Positions 9,187 to 19,561 are shown, counted from the first letter of the stretch. The stretch is 64,000 nucleotides of DNA from Alphaproteobacteria bacterium (GCA_030433215.1 JAUIMC010000001.1:310001-374000); one strand, 5' to 3'. Notes: generated by a model not told the origin, from the sequence alone. A program made the numbers and translations.

Positions 9187-9220
9187 CGCCGCGCTTTGCA
9201 AAAAGCGCGGCGTTTTCTTT
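9187..9220 (+). terminator. Intrinsic terminator after metK
   Basis: Perfect 11-bp arms CGCCGCGCTTT (9187-9197) and AAAGCGCGGCG (9202-9212), loop GCAA, followed by TTTTCTTT. Confidence 0.9.
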
Positions 9221-9259
9221 GTTGAGGCCGGGGCGTCCGCCCGCTAAGCACGGCGCTTC

Positions 9260-9952
9260 ATGCCTGACGAAAAATACATCCCCCGCCTTTACGGGCGCCA
9301 GCAGGACAAGCCCCTAAAGCCGCGCCAGCAGCGGCTGATGGAAACGCTGGCGCCGCGCATTGCGGTTCCCCTGAATGAGACCGTGGAAGGGCCGATCGAT
9401 CTTCAGGCGCTTTTTCCGCAGGCGGAGGAAGTTCACCTGGAAGTCGGTTTCGGCGGCGGCGAACATCTCGCCTGGCAGGCGGCGCATCATCCCAAGATCG
9501 GTTATATCGGCGCCGAGCCCTTCAATAACGGCGTCGGCAAACTGTTGGGCCTTGTCGACGAAGGGCGGCTTGAAAATGTGCGCGTCCATCATGGCGACGC
9601 GCGGCCGCTGATGGAGGCGCTCCCCGACGCGTCGCTCGCGCGCCTTTATGTCTTGCATCCCGATCCGTGGCCGAAAAAGCGCCACCACAAACGGCGGATG
9701 ATTTCGTCCTGGTTCTTCGGCGAGGCGGCGCGGCTGATCAGGCCGGGCGGCGAGCTTCGCGTGGCGTCGGACATCCGCGACTATATCCGCTGGACCCTGA
9801 TGCATGCGCAAAACGCGTCCGATTTCGAGTGGACGGCGGAATGCGCCGCCGACTGGAAGGACCGGCCCGAGGACTGGCCGCAGACGCGCTATGAGGCGAA
9901 GTCCCGGCGCGAGGGCCGCCCGCCCGCCTATCTCGTCTTCCGTCGCAAATAA
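9260..9952 (+). CDS. trmB: tRNA (guanine-N7-)-methyltransferase TrmB
   Basis: TrmB methylates G46 in the tRNA variable loop with SAM as donor. The 230-aa protein contains the SAM-binding motif LEVGFGGGEHLAW, then IGAEPFNNGVGKLL, the core LYVLHPDPWPKKRHHKRR and the C-terminal TRYEAKSRREGRPPAYLVF, all typical of the family. It follows the metK terminator, so it is probably transcribed from its own promoter. Confidence 0.96.
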   Translation: MPDEKYIPRLYGRQQDKPLKPRQQRLMETLAPRIAVPLNETVEGPIDLQALFPQAEEVHLEVGFGGGEHLAWQAAHHPKIGYIGAEPFNNGVGKLLGLVDEGRLENVRVHHGDARPLMEALPDASLARLYVLHPDPWPKKRHHKRRMISSWFFGEAARLIRPGGELRVASDIRDYIRWTLMHAQNASDFEWTAECAADWKDRPEDWPQTRYEAKSRREGRPPAYLVFRRK

Positions 9953-10002
9953 CGACCGTTCCACGTGATTTTGACTTGCGCGCGGCGGCGGGGCCTTGGC
10001 AA

Positions 10003-11322
10003 ATGCCGGGCATGCCCCGCTTTCTTTATCGCCTTTTGCTTTGCCTTTGTGCGCTTGCGCTCCTGTCCGGCTGCGTGCGCGCGACCATGGCTTGGACGAA
10101 GCTGGCGCCGAATGGCGATGCCGCCCGGCCACAATTGCTCGAAAGTTTTGAAGGCACCCCGCCTGTAGAAACGGCTGAGGAATGGCGGACGCGGCGCGCG
10201 CTGGCTTTGCGCGAAGCGCTGCAGCGGGAAGTCTATGGTTTCCTTCCCGACGCCTCGGAAACGCGCGTTCTTTCTCACGACGTGATCAACTCCTCGGCGT
10301 TTGGCGGTCGGGCGGTGCTTGAAGAATACAGGATCGCCGTGACGGCGACCTTCAACGGCGTCGCCGTCGAAAGCAGAGGCGCCGACGAAGCCATGGGTGT
10401 CGTGATGAATGTGGCGCTGCCGGTTCGGACGAACGGACCAGCGCCGGTGATCCTTATGGAAACCTTTTGCCCGCGCTGGATGACGCTGCCTGATCCGGCC
10501 GTCGCCGGGTCGCCGGAAGAGATCGATGAGGGCAGCGGGATCATGACGTATATCTTCGGCCGCTATATCTGCACGCCGCCGGTCGAAGATATCCTCGATG
10601 CAGGCTACGCCATCGCTGCGATCTATCCGGGCGAACTCGTTCCCGACGATAAGAAAGAAGGCCCGCCGCAATTGCGCCGCCTCTCCGCCGGTTACGAAGA
10701 CGACGAAACCCGCTGGGGCGCCGTCGCCGCCTGGGGCTGGGCCTTTTCGCGCATGGTCGACGTTCTCGATGGCGACCGCCGCATCGACCCGAACGGGATC
10801 GTCGCCTGGGGGCATTCACGTTACGCCAAGGCCGCGCTTCTGGCCGCCGTCTTCGACGACCGCATCGACGCCGTCATCGCCCATCAGTCGGGCACGGGCG
10901 GCGCCTCGCTGAACCGCGACAAGCCCGGAGAAAGCGTCAAGGCCATCACCAGGACCTATCCTCACTGGTTTGCGAAGGCTTATGCGAACTATGCCGGCCG
11001 CGAAGAGGAGATGAGCATCGACCAGCATGCGCTGCTGGCGCTGATCGCGCCGCGGCCCGTGCTTCTCGGCAACGCCCGCCGCGATGTCTGGTCCGATCCC
11101 AATGGCGCGTTTCGCGCAGGCCAGGGCGCGGACCCGGTTTACGACCTTCTGGGCAGCGAGGGGCTCGAACAGGACCGTCTCGACGAGTGGAAGCCAGAGG
11201 CCGATCTCGCCTTCTGGATCCGGCCCGGCACGCACGGCGTGGTCGAGGAAGACTGGCCGGCTTTTCTTGAGTTTCTGAACGCCCACTTCGGGGGCGGGGC
11301 CGATGAGACTGCGGCCAATTGA
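10003..11322 (+). CDS. Lipoprotein of the glucuronoyl esterase (CE15)-like alpha/beta-hydrolase group
   Basis: The protein (439 aa) begins with a lipoprotein signal: hydrophobic core, then LLSGC with C24 as the lipidation site. The hydrolase part shows WGHSRYAKAALLAAVFDDRI, where S272 sits in the G-x-S-R-x-x-K motif of CE15 glucuronoyl esterases, and a late GTHGVVEEDW with H411 as likely catalytic histidine. CE15 enzymes cleave ester links between lignin alcohols and glucuronoxylan. Substrate cannot be read from sequence and related unassigned hydrolases exist. No other plant polymer genes are nearby. ATG 10003 or 10012 both keep the signal. Confidence 0.75.
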   Translation: MPGMPRFLYRLLLCLCALALLSGCVRATMAWTKLAPNGDAARPQLLESFEGTPPVETAEEWRTRRALALREALQREVYGFLPDASETRVLSHDVINSSAFGGRAVLEEYRIAVTATFNGVAVESRGADEAMGVVMNVALPVRTNGPAPVILMETFCPRWMTLPDPAVAGSPEEIDEGSGIMTYIFGRYICTPPVEDILDAGYAIAAIYPGELVPDDKKEGPPQLRRLSAGYEDDETRWGAVAAWGWAFSRMVDVLDGDRRIDPNGIVAWGHSRYAKAALLAAVFDDRIDAVIAHQSGTGGASLNRDKPGESVKAITRTYPHWFAKAYANYAGREEEMSIDQHALLALIAPRPVLLGNARRDVWSDPNGAFRAGQGADPVYDLLGSEGLEQDRLDEWKPEADLAFWIRPGTHGVVEEDWPAFLEFLNAHFGGGADETAAN

Positions 11323-11406
11323 ACGCCGCCGGGAGGGTGACGAGGGCGAACGGACGCCCTAGGGTCCGCCGCCGAACTGTCACCTTAAGCGGGCCGGCGA
11401 TCTCTC

Positions 11407-12564
11407 ATGCCTGAAAGTCTTGTTGAATTCTGGGGCCATGTGGAAGTCGTCTGGGAGATGGCGTTTTTCGGCTTCAGCGCCGGGCGCATTCTCGCCGCGT
11501 TCTTCATTCTGTTTCTCGCCTATGTGCTGCGCCGGGTCTTTGCGCATGTGCTGGCGGTCTGGCTGCGCCGTCTCGCCGCGCGCACGGAAACGACCTTCGA
11601 CGATGCGCTGATTGACGCCATCGAAAAGCCGCTGGCGCTGGCGCCTGTCGCGCTCGGGTTTTTTCTCGCCGCCCGGGTGCTGGGCCTTGGCGAGGAGGCG
11701 CTGCTTTTCGCCGACCGCATTGTCCGCTCGCTGATCGCCATCGTGATCTTCTGGAGTCTCGCCCGCCTCGTTCAGCCGGTTTCTTCGCTCTTTGCGTCGC
11801 GCGGCGGCAGCCTTACCGAAACTATCCTCAACTGGTTCCGCCAGGCGCTGAGGATTTTCTTTCTTCTGGCCGGGGCCGCGGCGGTGCTGCAGGTCTGGGG
11901 CATTCCCATCCTGCCGATCCTCGCCAGTTTCTCTCTGTTGAGCGTCGCCATCGCGCTCGGCGCCCAGGATCTTTTCAAGAACCTGATCGCCGGGGCGACC
12001 ATCCTCATGGAGCGGCGCTTCACGCTCGGAGAATGGGTCAAGGTCGACGGCGTCGTCGAAGGCACGGTCGACCGCATCAATTTCCGCTCGACCCAGATCA
12101 GACGGTTCGACAAGGCCCCGGTGCAGGTGCCGAACGCCGTTTTCTCCGACAGCGCGGTGACGAATTTCTCGCGCATGACGCACCGGCGCATCTACTGGAT
12201 GATCGGGCTTGAATACCGCACCAGCGTCGATCAGCTGCGCGAAATCCGCGACGGGATCGAAGCCTATGTCACGGAGACGGAAGATTTCGCCCCGGCCTCC
12301 GAGGTTTCGACCTTCGTCAGGATCGACAGCTTCGCGGATTCCTCGATCAACATGATGCTCTATTGCTTCACCAAAACCACGAACTGGGGCGAATGGCTCG
12401 AGATCAAGGAGGCGCTCGCCTGCAAGATCATCGAGATCGTCGAAGGCGCCGGCGCCGGGTTCGCCTTCCCCAGCCAGTCGGTTTATATTGAGCATCTGCC
12501 GAAAGGCGCGGAGATCTTCAAACCCGAAGGGTCGATGAGCGAAGATGAGCGAAACGCAAGCTGA
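11407..12564 (+). CDS. MscS-type mechanosensitive channel family protein
   Basis: The 385-aa protein has about five membrane segments in the first ~180 residues. The pore-lining helix region follows ([23 protein letters not shown]), and then the beta domain ([24 protein letters not shown]) and a cytoplasmic alpha/beta domain. These are the MscS hallmarks. Channels of this family open on membrane tension to release solutes during hypo-osmotic shock. The C-terminus overlaps the ttcA start by 20 bp, so the two are co-transcribed although their functions are unrelated. Confidence 0.93.
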   Translation: MPESLVEFWGHVEVVWEMAFFGFSAGRILAAFFILFLAYVLRRVFAHVLAVWLRRLAARTETTFDDALIDAIEKPLALAPVALGFFLAARVLGLGEEALLFADRIVRSLIAIVIFWSLARLVQPVSSLFASRGGSLTETILNWFRQALRIFFLLAGAAAVLQVWGIPILPILASFSLLSVAIALGAQDLFKNLIAGATILMERRFTLGEWVKVDGVVEGTVDRINFRSTQIRRFDKAPVQVPNAVFSDSAVTNFSRMTHRRIYWMIGLEYRTSVDQLREIRDGIEAYVTETEDFAPASEVSTFVRIDSFADSSINMMLYCFTKTTNWGEWLEIKEALACKIIEIVEGAGAGFAFPSQSVYIEHLPKGAEIFKPEGSMSEDERNAS

Positions 12565-13495
12565 CCCCGGCCCGAATCTTGAGACGGCGCCCGAAGCCGC
12601 GCAGACGCTGCCGCGCGTCTATGCAGATGCGCCGTCCTCAGTGTCCTTCAAGAAGTTGAGGAAGCGCCTCCTGCGCCAGACCCAGGAGGCGATCCGCCGT
12701 TACGGCATGGACGGGCTGAAGCCCGATGGAAGCCCGCAGAAATGGCTTGTCTGTCTTTCCGGCGGCAAGGACAGCTACACCCTTCTCGCGGCGCTGCTGG
12801 ACCTTAAATGGCAGGGCGCCCTGAAAGCCGAGCTTGTCGCCTGCAATCTCGATCAGGGCCAGCCCGGTTTCCCGAAACACATCCTGCCCGATTATCTCAA
12901 AAGCCTCGGCGTCGATTACAGGATCGTGACCGAAGACACCTATTCCATCGTCACGGACAAGCTGCCGGAAAATAAAACCTATTGCTCCTTATGTTCGCGG
13001 CTCCGGCGCGGCATCCTCTACCGCGTGGCGCGCGAGGAGGGGTGCGACGCCATCGCGCTCGGTCATCACCGCGACGACGCGCTCGAAACCTTCATGATGA
13101 ATCTCTTCCATGGCGGGCGCATGGCGGCGATGCCCCCGAAGCTCGTCAATGACGAGGGCGATATTCTTGTTCTGCGTCCGTTAATCCTCAGCGCCGAGGA
13201 CGACATCGCGAAATTCGCCGCGGCGCTCAAATTCCCGATCATCCCTTGCAATCTGTGCGGCTCGCAGGAAGGCTTGCAGCGCGAGGCCATGAAAGAGATG
13301 CTGGACGAATGGGAGCGCCGCCGGCCGGGCCGGCGCGAGGTGATGTTCCGGGCCCTGCAAAATGTGCGGCTAAGTCACCTTGCCGATGAAAAAGTCTGGA
13401 ATTTCGCCGCGCTTGCAGGCGATACTTCCCTTGGCGCGCCGATTGCAGAGCCTGCAAAACCTTCTGGAGAGAGTGCGGACCATGACAGTGAGTAA
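12545..13495 (+). CDS. ttcA: tRNA 2-thiocytidine(32) synthetase TtcA
   Basis: TtcA thiolates cytidine 32 in certain tRNAs. The 316-aa protein has the PP-loop SGGKDS at residues 72-77, C148 and C151 in YCSLC, and C236/C239 in CNLCGSQ; these cysteines bind the 4Fe-4S cluster in the family. The C-terminal ~25 residues are an additional low-complexity tail. The gene overlaps both neighbours, mscS upstream and the 2OG oxygenase downstream, showing a compact operon. Confidence 0.96.
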   Translation: MSETQADPGPNLETAPEAAQTLPRVYADAPSSVSFKKLRKRLLRQTQEAIRRYGMDGLKPDGSPQKWLVCLSGGKDSYTLLAALLDLKWQGALKAELVACNLDQGQPGFPKHILPDYLKSLGVDYRIVTEDTYSIVTDKLPENKTYCSLCSRLRRGILYRVAREEGCDAIALGHHRDDALETFMMNLFHGGRMAAMPPKLVNDEGDILVLRPLILSAEDDIAKFAAALKFPIIPCNLCGSQEGLQREAMKEMLDEWERRRPGRREVMFRALQNVRLSHLADEKVWNFAALAGDTSLGAPIAEPAKPSGESADHDSE

Positions 13496-14291
13496 CGGAA
13501 TGGAGGCGGATCTCGAGCGCCTCGAGACCATCGCGGAAGCCCGCCATGCCGACTATCAGGGCGGCGATCCCTTCCCCCACATCGCCATTGACGATTTCGT
13601 GCGCCCGGAAGTGCTCGAAGAGGTGCTGGCCGAGGTTGAGGCGCGCGACGAAGCACAATGGTCGACGATGAACGACCGTTACCAGAAGAAGTCGGCGCTT
13701 AATTCAACGCGCCTGATGGGGCCGAAAACCCGGGCGCTGATCCAGTTTCTGAACGGCCAGGAAGTCATCATGTTCCTGGAAAAACTGACGGGCATTCAGG
13801 GGCTCGTGCCCGACCCCTTTCTCGCCGGCGGCGGTCTTCACGAACTGCGCCAGGGCGGCTTTCTCGGGGTTCACGCAGATTTCAATTTCCAGAAGCACAT
13901 GCGTCTCGACCGCCGCATCAACCTGCTCGTCTATCTCAACAAGGACTGGGAAGAGGACTGGGGCGGCAATATCGAGCTCTGGGACACATCCATGAAGCAT
14001 TGCGTCAAACGCTATGCGCCGCTGTTTAACCGCTGCGTGATCTTCAACACCACCGACAAAAGTTTCCACGGCAATCCGCAGCCGGTGACGGCGCCGGACG
14101 GGCGCATCCGCCGCTCCATCGCCATGTATTACTATACGAACGGCCGTCCCGAGGACGAAGTGTCGGGCGCGCATATGACGCTCTTCCAGTACCGGCCTGG
14201 CGAGGCCACGGCCGTGGAGCGCGGCAAGCGCACGCTGAAAAAATTCGTGCCGCCGATTGTCAGCGAGTGGCTGGAAAACCGTCGCAACTAG
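13482..14291 (+). CDS. 2OG-Fe(II) oxygenase (prolyl hydroxylase-like)
   Basis: The protein is 269 aa. The double-stranded beta-helix metal site is visible: H131 and D133 in GVHADFNF, H196 in DKSFHGNPQ, and arginine 210/211 in [12 protein letters not shown] for 2-oxoglutarate binding. It resembles the P4H-like family often annotated as 2OG-Fe(II) oxygenase. The substrate is unknown. ATG 13482 follows GGAGAGAG and overlaps the end of ttcA by 14 bp; ATG 13500 is possible. A strong hairpin follows the stop. Confidence 0.88.
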   Translation: MTVSNGMEADLERLETIAEARHADYQGGDPFPHIAIDDFVRPEVLEEVLAEVEARDEAQWSTMNDRYQKKSALNSTRLMGPKTRALIQFLNGQEVIMFLEKLTGIQGLVPDPFLAGGGLHELRQGGFLGVHADFNFQKHMRLDRRINLLVYLNKDWEEDWGGNIELWDTSMKHCVKRYAPLFNRCVIFNTTDKSFHGNPQPVTAPDGRIRRSIAMYYYTNGRPEDEVSGAHMTLFQYRPGEATAVERGKRTLKKFVPPIVSEWLENRRN

Positions 14292-14308
14292 CGCTCTTCA
14301 AACAAATG

Positions 14309-14342
14309 CCGCCGGCGCAATCCGGGGGGAGTGCGCCGGCGG
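14309..14342. terminator. Strong hairpin between convergent genes
   Basis: Perfect 11-bp arms CCGCCGGCGCA (14309-14319) and TGCGCCGGCGG (14332-14342) with a 12-nt loop. There is no U-run, so it may act as a transcript end stabiliser rather than a full intrinsic terminator. It separates the plus-strand oxygenase from the minus-strand UrcA gene. Confidence 0.6.
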
Positions 14343-14366
14343 GTTGCAGAAAGCGAAGGAGGGCTC

Positions 14367-14726
14367 TTATTTCCCCGCTTCTGCAAACTCGACGTGATCG
14401 TCGCCGGTGACCCGCGCGTAATAGGCGGTGAGTTTCGGCAGGTCCGCCTTGGCCACTGCTTGCCGGACCATCTCTTCGCGGCATTTGCGCAGCGTGATCG
14501 GCGAAATCATGCCCACCACGGACGAGCGGTAAAGATCGTTGCAGCCGGCATAGGCCGTGCGGCGGAAATCTCTGTAGATATCTTCGGGCGCTGCTTCGCG
14601 GTTGAAGTTGAACTTGACGTCGACGGTGATTTCCTTGTCGCCGAAGGGGTTTTCGGCGGCTGCCGGGGCTGTGAAGGCGGCGAGCGCGAGGGCGGAAAGG
14701 GCGGCGGCGATGAGGGGCTTGGTCAT
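14367..14726 (-). CDS. UrcA family secreted protein
   Basis: The 119-aa protein has a clear signal peptide (MTKPLIAAALSALALAAFTA, cleavage near AAAEN). The mature part has one strand-rich segment (EITVDVKFNFN) and two cysteines (AGCNDLYR and LRKCREEM), a pattern of the UrcA family found mainly in Sphingomonads and related Alphaproteobacteria. Its function is unknown; location is probably periplasmic. A good Shine-Dalgarno (AAGGAG) lies 7 bp before the start. It is divergent from the CadC-like regulator gene at 14985, with about 260 bp between. Confidence 0.8.
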   Translation of the reverse strand: MTKPLIAAALSALALAAFTAPAAAENPFGDKEITVDVKFNFNREAAPEDIYRDFRRTAYAGCNDLYRSSVVGMISPITLRKCREEMVRQAVAKADLPKLTAYYARVTGDDHVEFAEAGK

Positions 14727-14872
14727 GAGAGGTCTCCTTGGCGTTGAGGCGGCGGGTGCGCCGCGGTTGATGCGTTGAAGCCTCGCCGCATCCCCGCCAA
14801 AGGTCCTGATCGAGCCTTGAAGCTTTTCCGATGGTTTTCTTAAGTATTGAAAAAGCGCTGTTTTCTTGAAGA

Positions 14873-14902
14873 TTGAGCAGGCGCAAAAAACTTTCTTATG
14901 TT
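14873..14902 (+). promoter_or_regulatory. Possible promoter of the first CadC/TolB-like gene
   Basis: TTGAGC (14873-14878) and TATGTT (14897-14902) are 18 bp apart in an AT-richer part of the 14727-14984 gap. Transcription would begin near the palindrome at 14914-14925. Confidence 0.4.
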
Positions 14903-14913
14903 AGAAATAGAAG

Positions 14914-14925
14914 TGTCCGGGGACA
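14914..14925. promoter_or_regulatory. Palindrome TGTCCGGGGACA, operator candidate
   Basis: TGTCC-GG-GGACA is a perfect inverted repeat located just after the predicted promoter of the gene at 14985. This is a usual place for a repressor or autoregulation site. No copy was seen before the duplicate gene at 17023. Confidence 0.4.
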
Positions 14926-14984
14926 TTCATAAGACGCGCGACCGGTAAAGTTCGCCCGTGCGTCTTTGAGGGGAGAGGCGAGAG

Positions 14985-16964
14985 GTGTCTGAGCGCCCTG
15001 AAACGGCGGCGGCTGAAAGCACGGACTGCGCGGCCTTCACGGCGGGCGGCGTCGAGGTCTGGCCGGACCGCAATCTTCTGGCGAAAGGTGAGGCGCAAAT
15101 CCGCCTCGAACCCAAGGTCATGGCGCTGTTATGCGCCCTTGCCGGCGCGCCTGGCCGGGTTTTCTCCCGCGAAGAGCTGATCGAGGCGGTGTGGGGCGTC
15201 GAGTTCGGCGGCGATGAAAGTCTGTCGCGCGCCGCCTCCCTGCTGCGTAAGGCGTTCAAGGATGCTGGTGGCGAGGGGGAAATCCTCGAAACCGTCCCCA
15301 AGCGCGGCTACCGCCTCGTTGCGCCGGTGAGCGGCGCGGCTGAAACAGCGCCAGCCGACGCGCCTGAGCCTGCGCCGACCGCCACAGCGCCGGATAACGC
15401 GGTTCTCGAAAAATCGATCGCCCCCATGCGCTGGCTGGCGATCGCCGGCGCGCTCGCGGCTTTGGCGATCGTCATCGCCGCCGTTCCCCGCTTCTTTGCG
15501 CCGGCGCCGGCAGACGCCGAGCCGTCCGTGGCCGTCATCCCGTTCGCCAATCTCAGCCCCGATGAAGACGAGGCTTATTTTGCGCTTGGGCTTTCGGACG
15601 AAATTCGCGCAACCCTGTCGCGCATCCCCGACCTTCGCGTCAGCGGGCGCATTTCTTCGCAGAATTACGGCGACGGCGCGGCGACCCTGCCGGAAATCAG
15701 CGAGGCGCTCGACGTCAATTACGTGCTCGACGGCACTGTGCGCTCGAATGGAGAGCGCGTGCGCATCGCTGCGGAGCTGCTTGAGGCGCGGACCGGTTTC
15801 GAGGTCTGGTCGCATGCCTATGATCATGAGCTTACGGCGGAAAATCTCTTCGCGATCCAAAGCGATATTGCGCGGGCCGTCGCCGGGGCGCTGTCGATTG
15901 CGCTCGATGTCGAAAGAACGGATGAACTCCTTGGCGCGCGCACGGACAATATGGAGGCTTACACTCAATTTCTGCGCGCCCAGGCCGCCGCCAGAAAAAC
16001 TGTTGTCTTGGGGCCTGAAGCTTTAAGCTATTTCCGCCGAGCGGTGGCGATAGACCCCGGCTATGGCGCCGCCTGGGCGATGCTGGCCCTGGCGAAGGGC
16101 GGCCAAAGTTATCAAACCGGCGAGACCGAAGAAATCCAGAGGCTGCTGAAAGAAGGCCGCGCCATGGCGGCGCGCGCCGTGGCGATCGATCCGGACGACG
16201 CAGACTCGCGGGCGGTTTTTGCCTTTTATCTCTGGGCGGATGGCGAGTGGGTCGCCGCGGCGGAAGAATTTGACCGCGCGCTCGACCTTGGCCGCACCAG
16301 TCAGACCTTGCTCGCCTATGGCCATTTCCTTCTCCGCACCGGGCGCCTGGAGGAGGCGGTCGTCGCCTTTCGCCGCGGCGGCGAGCTTGACCCGTTAAAC
16401 TCTGCGGAGCTTTCTTGGGAGCCCTATGCCCGGATTGTTCAAGGCCACACTGAAGAGGCGGCGCCGCGGATGTGGGAGCTGGTAGGGCCGCTTTTTGATC
16501 AAAGCTTGTTGGCTTACCTCGAATGGTTTTACGCAATCGACAAGAACGAACCGCCGGCGGACCTGCGCGAGGAATTCCCCAAGCTCGCGGCGATCACGCC
16601 GTCCGAAACGGCGGCTTTTTATCTGGCGATTGCCGAACGTCTTGACGATCCGCCCGCCGCGTCAGCCTTGTTGCGAGAACATTACAAAGCGCATTTCGAA
16701 GCGTATAATACGGCGGCGGAGGATCTGGCGCTGATCGCAGGCTATCTCGGCGATGCAGAACTCGCCCTTGAGATTACCGAGCTCGAGGCCGCGCGCAATC
16801 TCACGCGTCTGCCCTATATCTGGCGTCCGCTTCTCGCCGATATGAGAAAGCTCGACGGCTTCAAGGACCTCATGCGCGAGATCGGGCTTGTGGAATACTG
16901 GCGCGCTTATGAATGGCCTGACCGCTGCCGCCCGATTGGCGCCGGTGATTTCGAATGTAGCTGA
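14985..16964 (+). CDS. CadC-like membrane regulator: winged helix, TM, TolB-like domain, TPR (copy 1)
   Basis: The 659-aa protein has four parts. Residues ~20-115 form an OmpR/CadC-type winged-helix DNA-binding domain (with [20 protein letters not shown] and [11 protein letters not shown]). Residues ~149-167 form one membrane helix. Residues ~180-300 form a TolB/FlgO-like domain (SVAVIPFANLSPDEDEAYFA). TPR-like repeats follow to the C-terminus. This architecture suggests a one-component membrane-bound regulator sensing periplasmic signals, but the ligand and targets are unknown. The start is GTG 14985 after a GGGGAGAGGCGAGAG purine stretch. A close paralogue follows in tandem. Confidence 0.85.
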   Translation: MSERPETAAAESTDCAAFTAGGVEVWPDRNLLAKGEAQIRLEPKVMALLCALAGAPGRVFSREELIEAVWGVEFGGDESLSRAASLLRKAFKDAGGEGEILETVPKRGYRLVAPVSGAAETAPADAPEPAPTATAPDNAVLEKSIAPMRWLAIAGALAALAIVIAAVPRFFAPAPADAEPSVAVIPFANLSPDEDEAYFALGLSDEIRATLSRIPDLRVSGRISSQNYGDGAATLPEISEALDVNYVLDGTVRSNGERVRIAAELLEARTGFEVWSHAYDHELTAENLFAIQSDIARAVAGALSIALDVERTDELLGARTDNMEAYTQFLRAQAAARKTVVLGPEALSYFRRAVAIDPGYGAAWAMLALAKGGQSYQTGETEEIQRLLKEGRAMAARAVAIDPDDADSRAVFAFYLWADGEWVAAAEEFDRALDLGRTSQTLLAYGHFLLRTGRLEEAVVAFRRGGELDPLNSAELSWEPYARIVQGHTEEAAPRMWELVGPLFDQSLLAYLEWFYAIDKNEPPADLREEFPKLAAITPSETAAFYLAIAERLDDPPAASALLREHYKAHFEAYNTAAEDLALIAGYLGDAELALEITELEAARNLTRLPYIWRPLLADMRKLDGFKDLMREIGLVEYWRAYEWPDRCRPIGAGDFECS

Positions 16965-17022
16965 CAAGGGCCCGTTATTCGGGAAAGCGCGAGATGAAGC
17001 GCGCATAGCTAGAGGGCGAGAG

Positions 17023-18999
17023 GTGTCGGAAACCCCGGAAACCATAGAGCGAGGCCCTTTTTCGGCGGGCGGCGTCGAGGTCTGGCCGGACCGCAATCTT
17101 CTGGCGCGGAACGGGTCGGAAATCCGCCTCGAACCAAAGGTCATGGCGCTTTTATGCGTGCTGGCCGGCGCCCCGGGACGGGTTTTTTCGCGCGAAGAGC
17201 TGATCGAGGCGGTGTGGGGCGTCGAGTTCGGCGGCGATGAAAGCCTGTCGCGCGCGGCGTCGCTGCTGCGCAAGGGCTTCAAGGACGCCGGCGGGGAAGG
17301 CGAAATTCTGGAAACCGTGCCGAAGCGCGGCTATCGCCTTGTCGCGCCGCTCAGCGGGGCCGATGAAAAAGCGCCGGCTCTTCAGGGCGCGCCCGCGCTG
17401 TCAAGCGAGGCGGGCTTCAACAATCCTGTCGACCGGATGCGGTGGGTGATGATCGCCGGGGCGCTCGCCGTGGCGCTGATCGTCATCGTCGGCGCGGGGC
17501 GTTTGTTCAGCCCGGCGCCAGCGCCGGCGTCCGCCGCGCCTTCCGTCGCCGTCATTCCGTTCACCAATCTCACCGCCGAGGACGAAGGCGCGTATTTCGC
17601 GCTCGGGGTTTCCGATGAAATTCGCGCAACCCTGTCGCGCATTCCCGACCTTCGCGTGAGCGGACGCATTTCTTCACAGAATTACGGCGACGGCGCGGCG
17701 AGCCTTGCGGAAATCGGCGAGGCGCTCGATGTCGGTTATGTGCTCGACGGCACGGTGCGCTCAAACAGCGGGCGCGTGCGCATCGCCGCCGAGTTGCTGG
17801 AAGCCCGGACCGGCTTTGAAATATGGTCGCAAAGCTACGATCACGAACTGACTGCGGAAAATCTTTTCGCCATTCAGGGCGACATTGCGCGGTCCGTCGC
17901 GGGCGCGCTGTCCATCGCCTTTGACGTGAAACAATTCAACGAAGTCGCCGGCGGCGGCACGGATAATCTCGAGGCCTATGATCAATTCCTGCGCGGGCTC
18001 GCGGCCATGCGCAATACATTCGGCGTCGACCCTCAGGCCGCCGCCTATTTCCGCCGCGCGGCGGAACTCGATCCCGATTACGGCGCCGCCTGGGCGCAAC
18101 TGGCCCTGGCGAAAGGGATCGAATCTTTCGGCGCCGGCGAGACTGTGGAGATCCGGCGCCTGCAAAAGGAAGGCAGGGACATGGCGCTGCGCGCCGTTGA
18201 GATCGATCCCAATGCAGCCAGCCCCCGCGCGGTGCTGGCTTCATTCATCTGGGCGGCGGGCGATTGGATAGGCGCTGCGGAAGAATATGAACGCGCGCTC
18301 GAGCTTGGTCAGAACAATTTGACGCTGACTAATTACGGCATGTTCCTGTTGCGCGCCGGACGGCTCGAAGAGGCGCTCGTTGCTTTTCGCCGCGCTGCGG
18401 AGCTTGATCCGTTGAGCGCCTCGACCCGCGCCCTGGAGCCCTTCGTCTGGCAGATGCTGGGACGCTCTGAAGAAGCGGACGCGCTGATGGAGGAACTGGG
18501 GCCGGCCATCTTCACGCCGCCCATGCAGGCTTATTCGCAATGGCAGATCACTATCAACAAAACCGAGCCCGATAATTTGCGTGAGAAATTCGAGGCGCTT
18601 GAAGCGATCACGCCGCCCGAAACCGCCGCCTTTTATCGCGCGCTTTCCGAAAAGCTGGATGACGAGGCCGCCGCCGCAGTGTTTCTCGGGGAGAATTATC
18701 AAAGACTGTTCGAAACCTATCCGACAGCCGCAGAGGACATGGCGCAAATCGCCGGTTATCTCGGCGATGCGGAGCTCGCGCTCGACATCACCCGGCGCGA
18801 GGCGGAGCGCAACCTGACGCGCATGTATTATCTCTGGCGGCCCGTCATGGCGGATATGCGCGCGCTCGACGGCTTCAAGGACCTGGTGCGCGATATCGGT
18901 CTGGTCGATTACTGGCGCGCTTATGAGTGGCCGGAATATTGCCGGCCGCGCGGCGCAGACGATTTCGACTGCGGTTACACGCGCCCTATCGTTCGATGA
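17023..18999 (+). CDS. CadC-like membrane regulator, tandem duplicate (copy 2)
   Basis: The 658-aa protein has the same layout as the gene at 14985: winged helix, one membrane helix near residue 145, TolB-like domain and TPR tail. The two genes share identical DNA runs, for example 44 bp (15040-15083 equals 17063-17106), so the duplication is recent or maintained by gene conversion. GTG 17023 was chosen because it matches the start context of copy 1 (GCGAGAG before GTG); an open frame reaches back to 16888 inside copy 1 but has no matching residues. The linker before the membrane helix and the TPR part differ most. The end overlaps the convergent acetyltransferase gene by 14 bp. Confidence 0.85.
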   Translation: MSETPETIERGPFSAGGVEVWPDRNLLARNGSEIRLEPKVMALLCVLAGAPGRVFSREELIEAVWGVEFGGDESLSRAASLLRKGFKDAGGEGEILETVPKRGYRLVAPLSGADEKAPALQGAPALSSEAGFNNPVDRMRWVMIAGALAVALIVIVGAGRLFSPAPAPASAAPSVAVIPFTNLTAEDEGAYFALGVSDEIRATLSRIPDLRVSGRISSQNYGDGAASLAEIGEALDVGYVLDGTVRSNSGRVRIAAELLEARTGFEIWSQSYDHELTAENLFAIQGDIARSVAGALSIAFDVKQFNEVAGGGTDNLEAYDQFLRGLAAMRNTFGVDPQAAAYFRRAAELDPDYGAAWAQLALAKGIESFGAGETVEIRRLQKEGRDMALRAVEIDPNAASPRAVLASFIWAAGDWIGAAEEYERALELGQNNLTLTNYGMFLLRAGRLEEALVAFRRAAELDPLSASTRALEPFVWQMLGRSEEADALMEELGPAIFTPPMQAYSQWQITINKTEPDNLREKFEALEAITPPETAAFYRALSEKLDDEAAAAVFLGENYQRLFETYPTAAEDMAQIAGYLGDAELALDITRREAERNLTRMYYLWRPVMADMRALDGFKDLVRDIGLVDYWRAYEWPEYCRPRGADDFDCGYTRPIVR

Positions 19000-19561
19000 T
19001 GCGCGCCGGCGCGCCGACGGCGATTGCGCCCGATGGCACGTCTTTCAACACAACCGAATTGGCGCCGATCACCGCGCCGTCGCCGATCCGGATATGACCG
19101 AGCAGCACCGCGCCGACGCCGATGTCGACATTGTTTCCGATCATGGGCTTGCCGTTGAGGTCTGCCTTGCTCTTGACGCCGAAGGTGGTGTTCTGGCGGA
19201 TCGTCACGTCGTCGCCGATGGAGCGCGCGACGAGGATCATCCCGCCGAAATGCTCGAGAGTCACTCGCCGGCCGACTTTCACCGTATAGGGAATATCGAT
19301 GCCGCAGGTCATCTGCACCCATTTGCGCCAGATGCGGTAGAGGAGCGACAGGGGCGCACGCAGGAGTTTCGGTTTGACGCTCATGCGCCAGTTGCCGAAG
19401 CGGTGATTAAAGAGCGCCCAGAAGCCTTGCGCCCAGAAGCCGTCTTCCTGGGCGCGCATGTCTTCGCCGACAAGCGCCCAGAATTTGATGTCGGCGGGGT
19501 TCTCGTTGGTCTCGCCCGCGGGCAGGGGCGGGGCGGCGGCGTTGGTCGCAGCGTCGCTCAT
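18986..19561 (-). CDS. Left-handed beta-helix O-acetyltransferase (serine acetyltransferase-like)
   Basis: The 191-aa protein has hexapeptide repeats from about residue 95 on ([49 protein letters not shown] and GAPARIIE), which form a left-handed beta helix. This is typical of CysE-like and polysaccharide O-acetyltransferases using acetyl-CoA. Location at the end of an operon with two glycosyltransferases favours modification of an exported sugar polymer over cysteine synthesis. Its start overlaps the stop of the upstream glycosyltransferase (ATGA). Confidence 0.85.
   Translation of the reverse strand: MSDAATNAAAPPLPAGETNENPADIKFWALVGEDMRAQEDGFWAQGFWALFNHRFGNWRMSVKPKLLRAPLSLLYRIWRKWVQMTCGIDIPYTVKVGRRVTLEHFGGMILVARSIGDDVTIRQNTTFGVKSKADLNGKPMIGNNVDIGVGAVLLGHIRIGDGAVIGANSVVLKDVPSGAIAVGAPARIIER

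Noticed and set aside
16888-17022. A longer N-terminus for the second CadC-like protein
   Set aside because: These codons overlap the end of copy 1, and copy 1 itself starts at the position matching GTG 17023.
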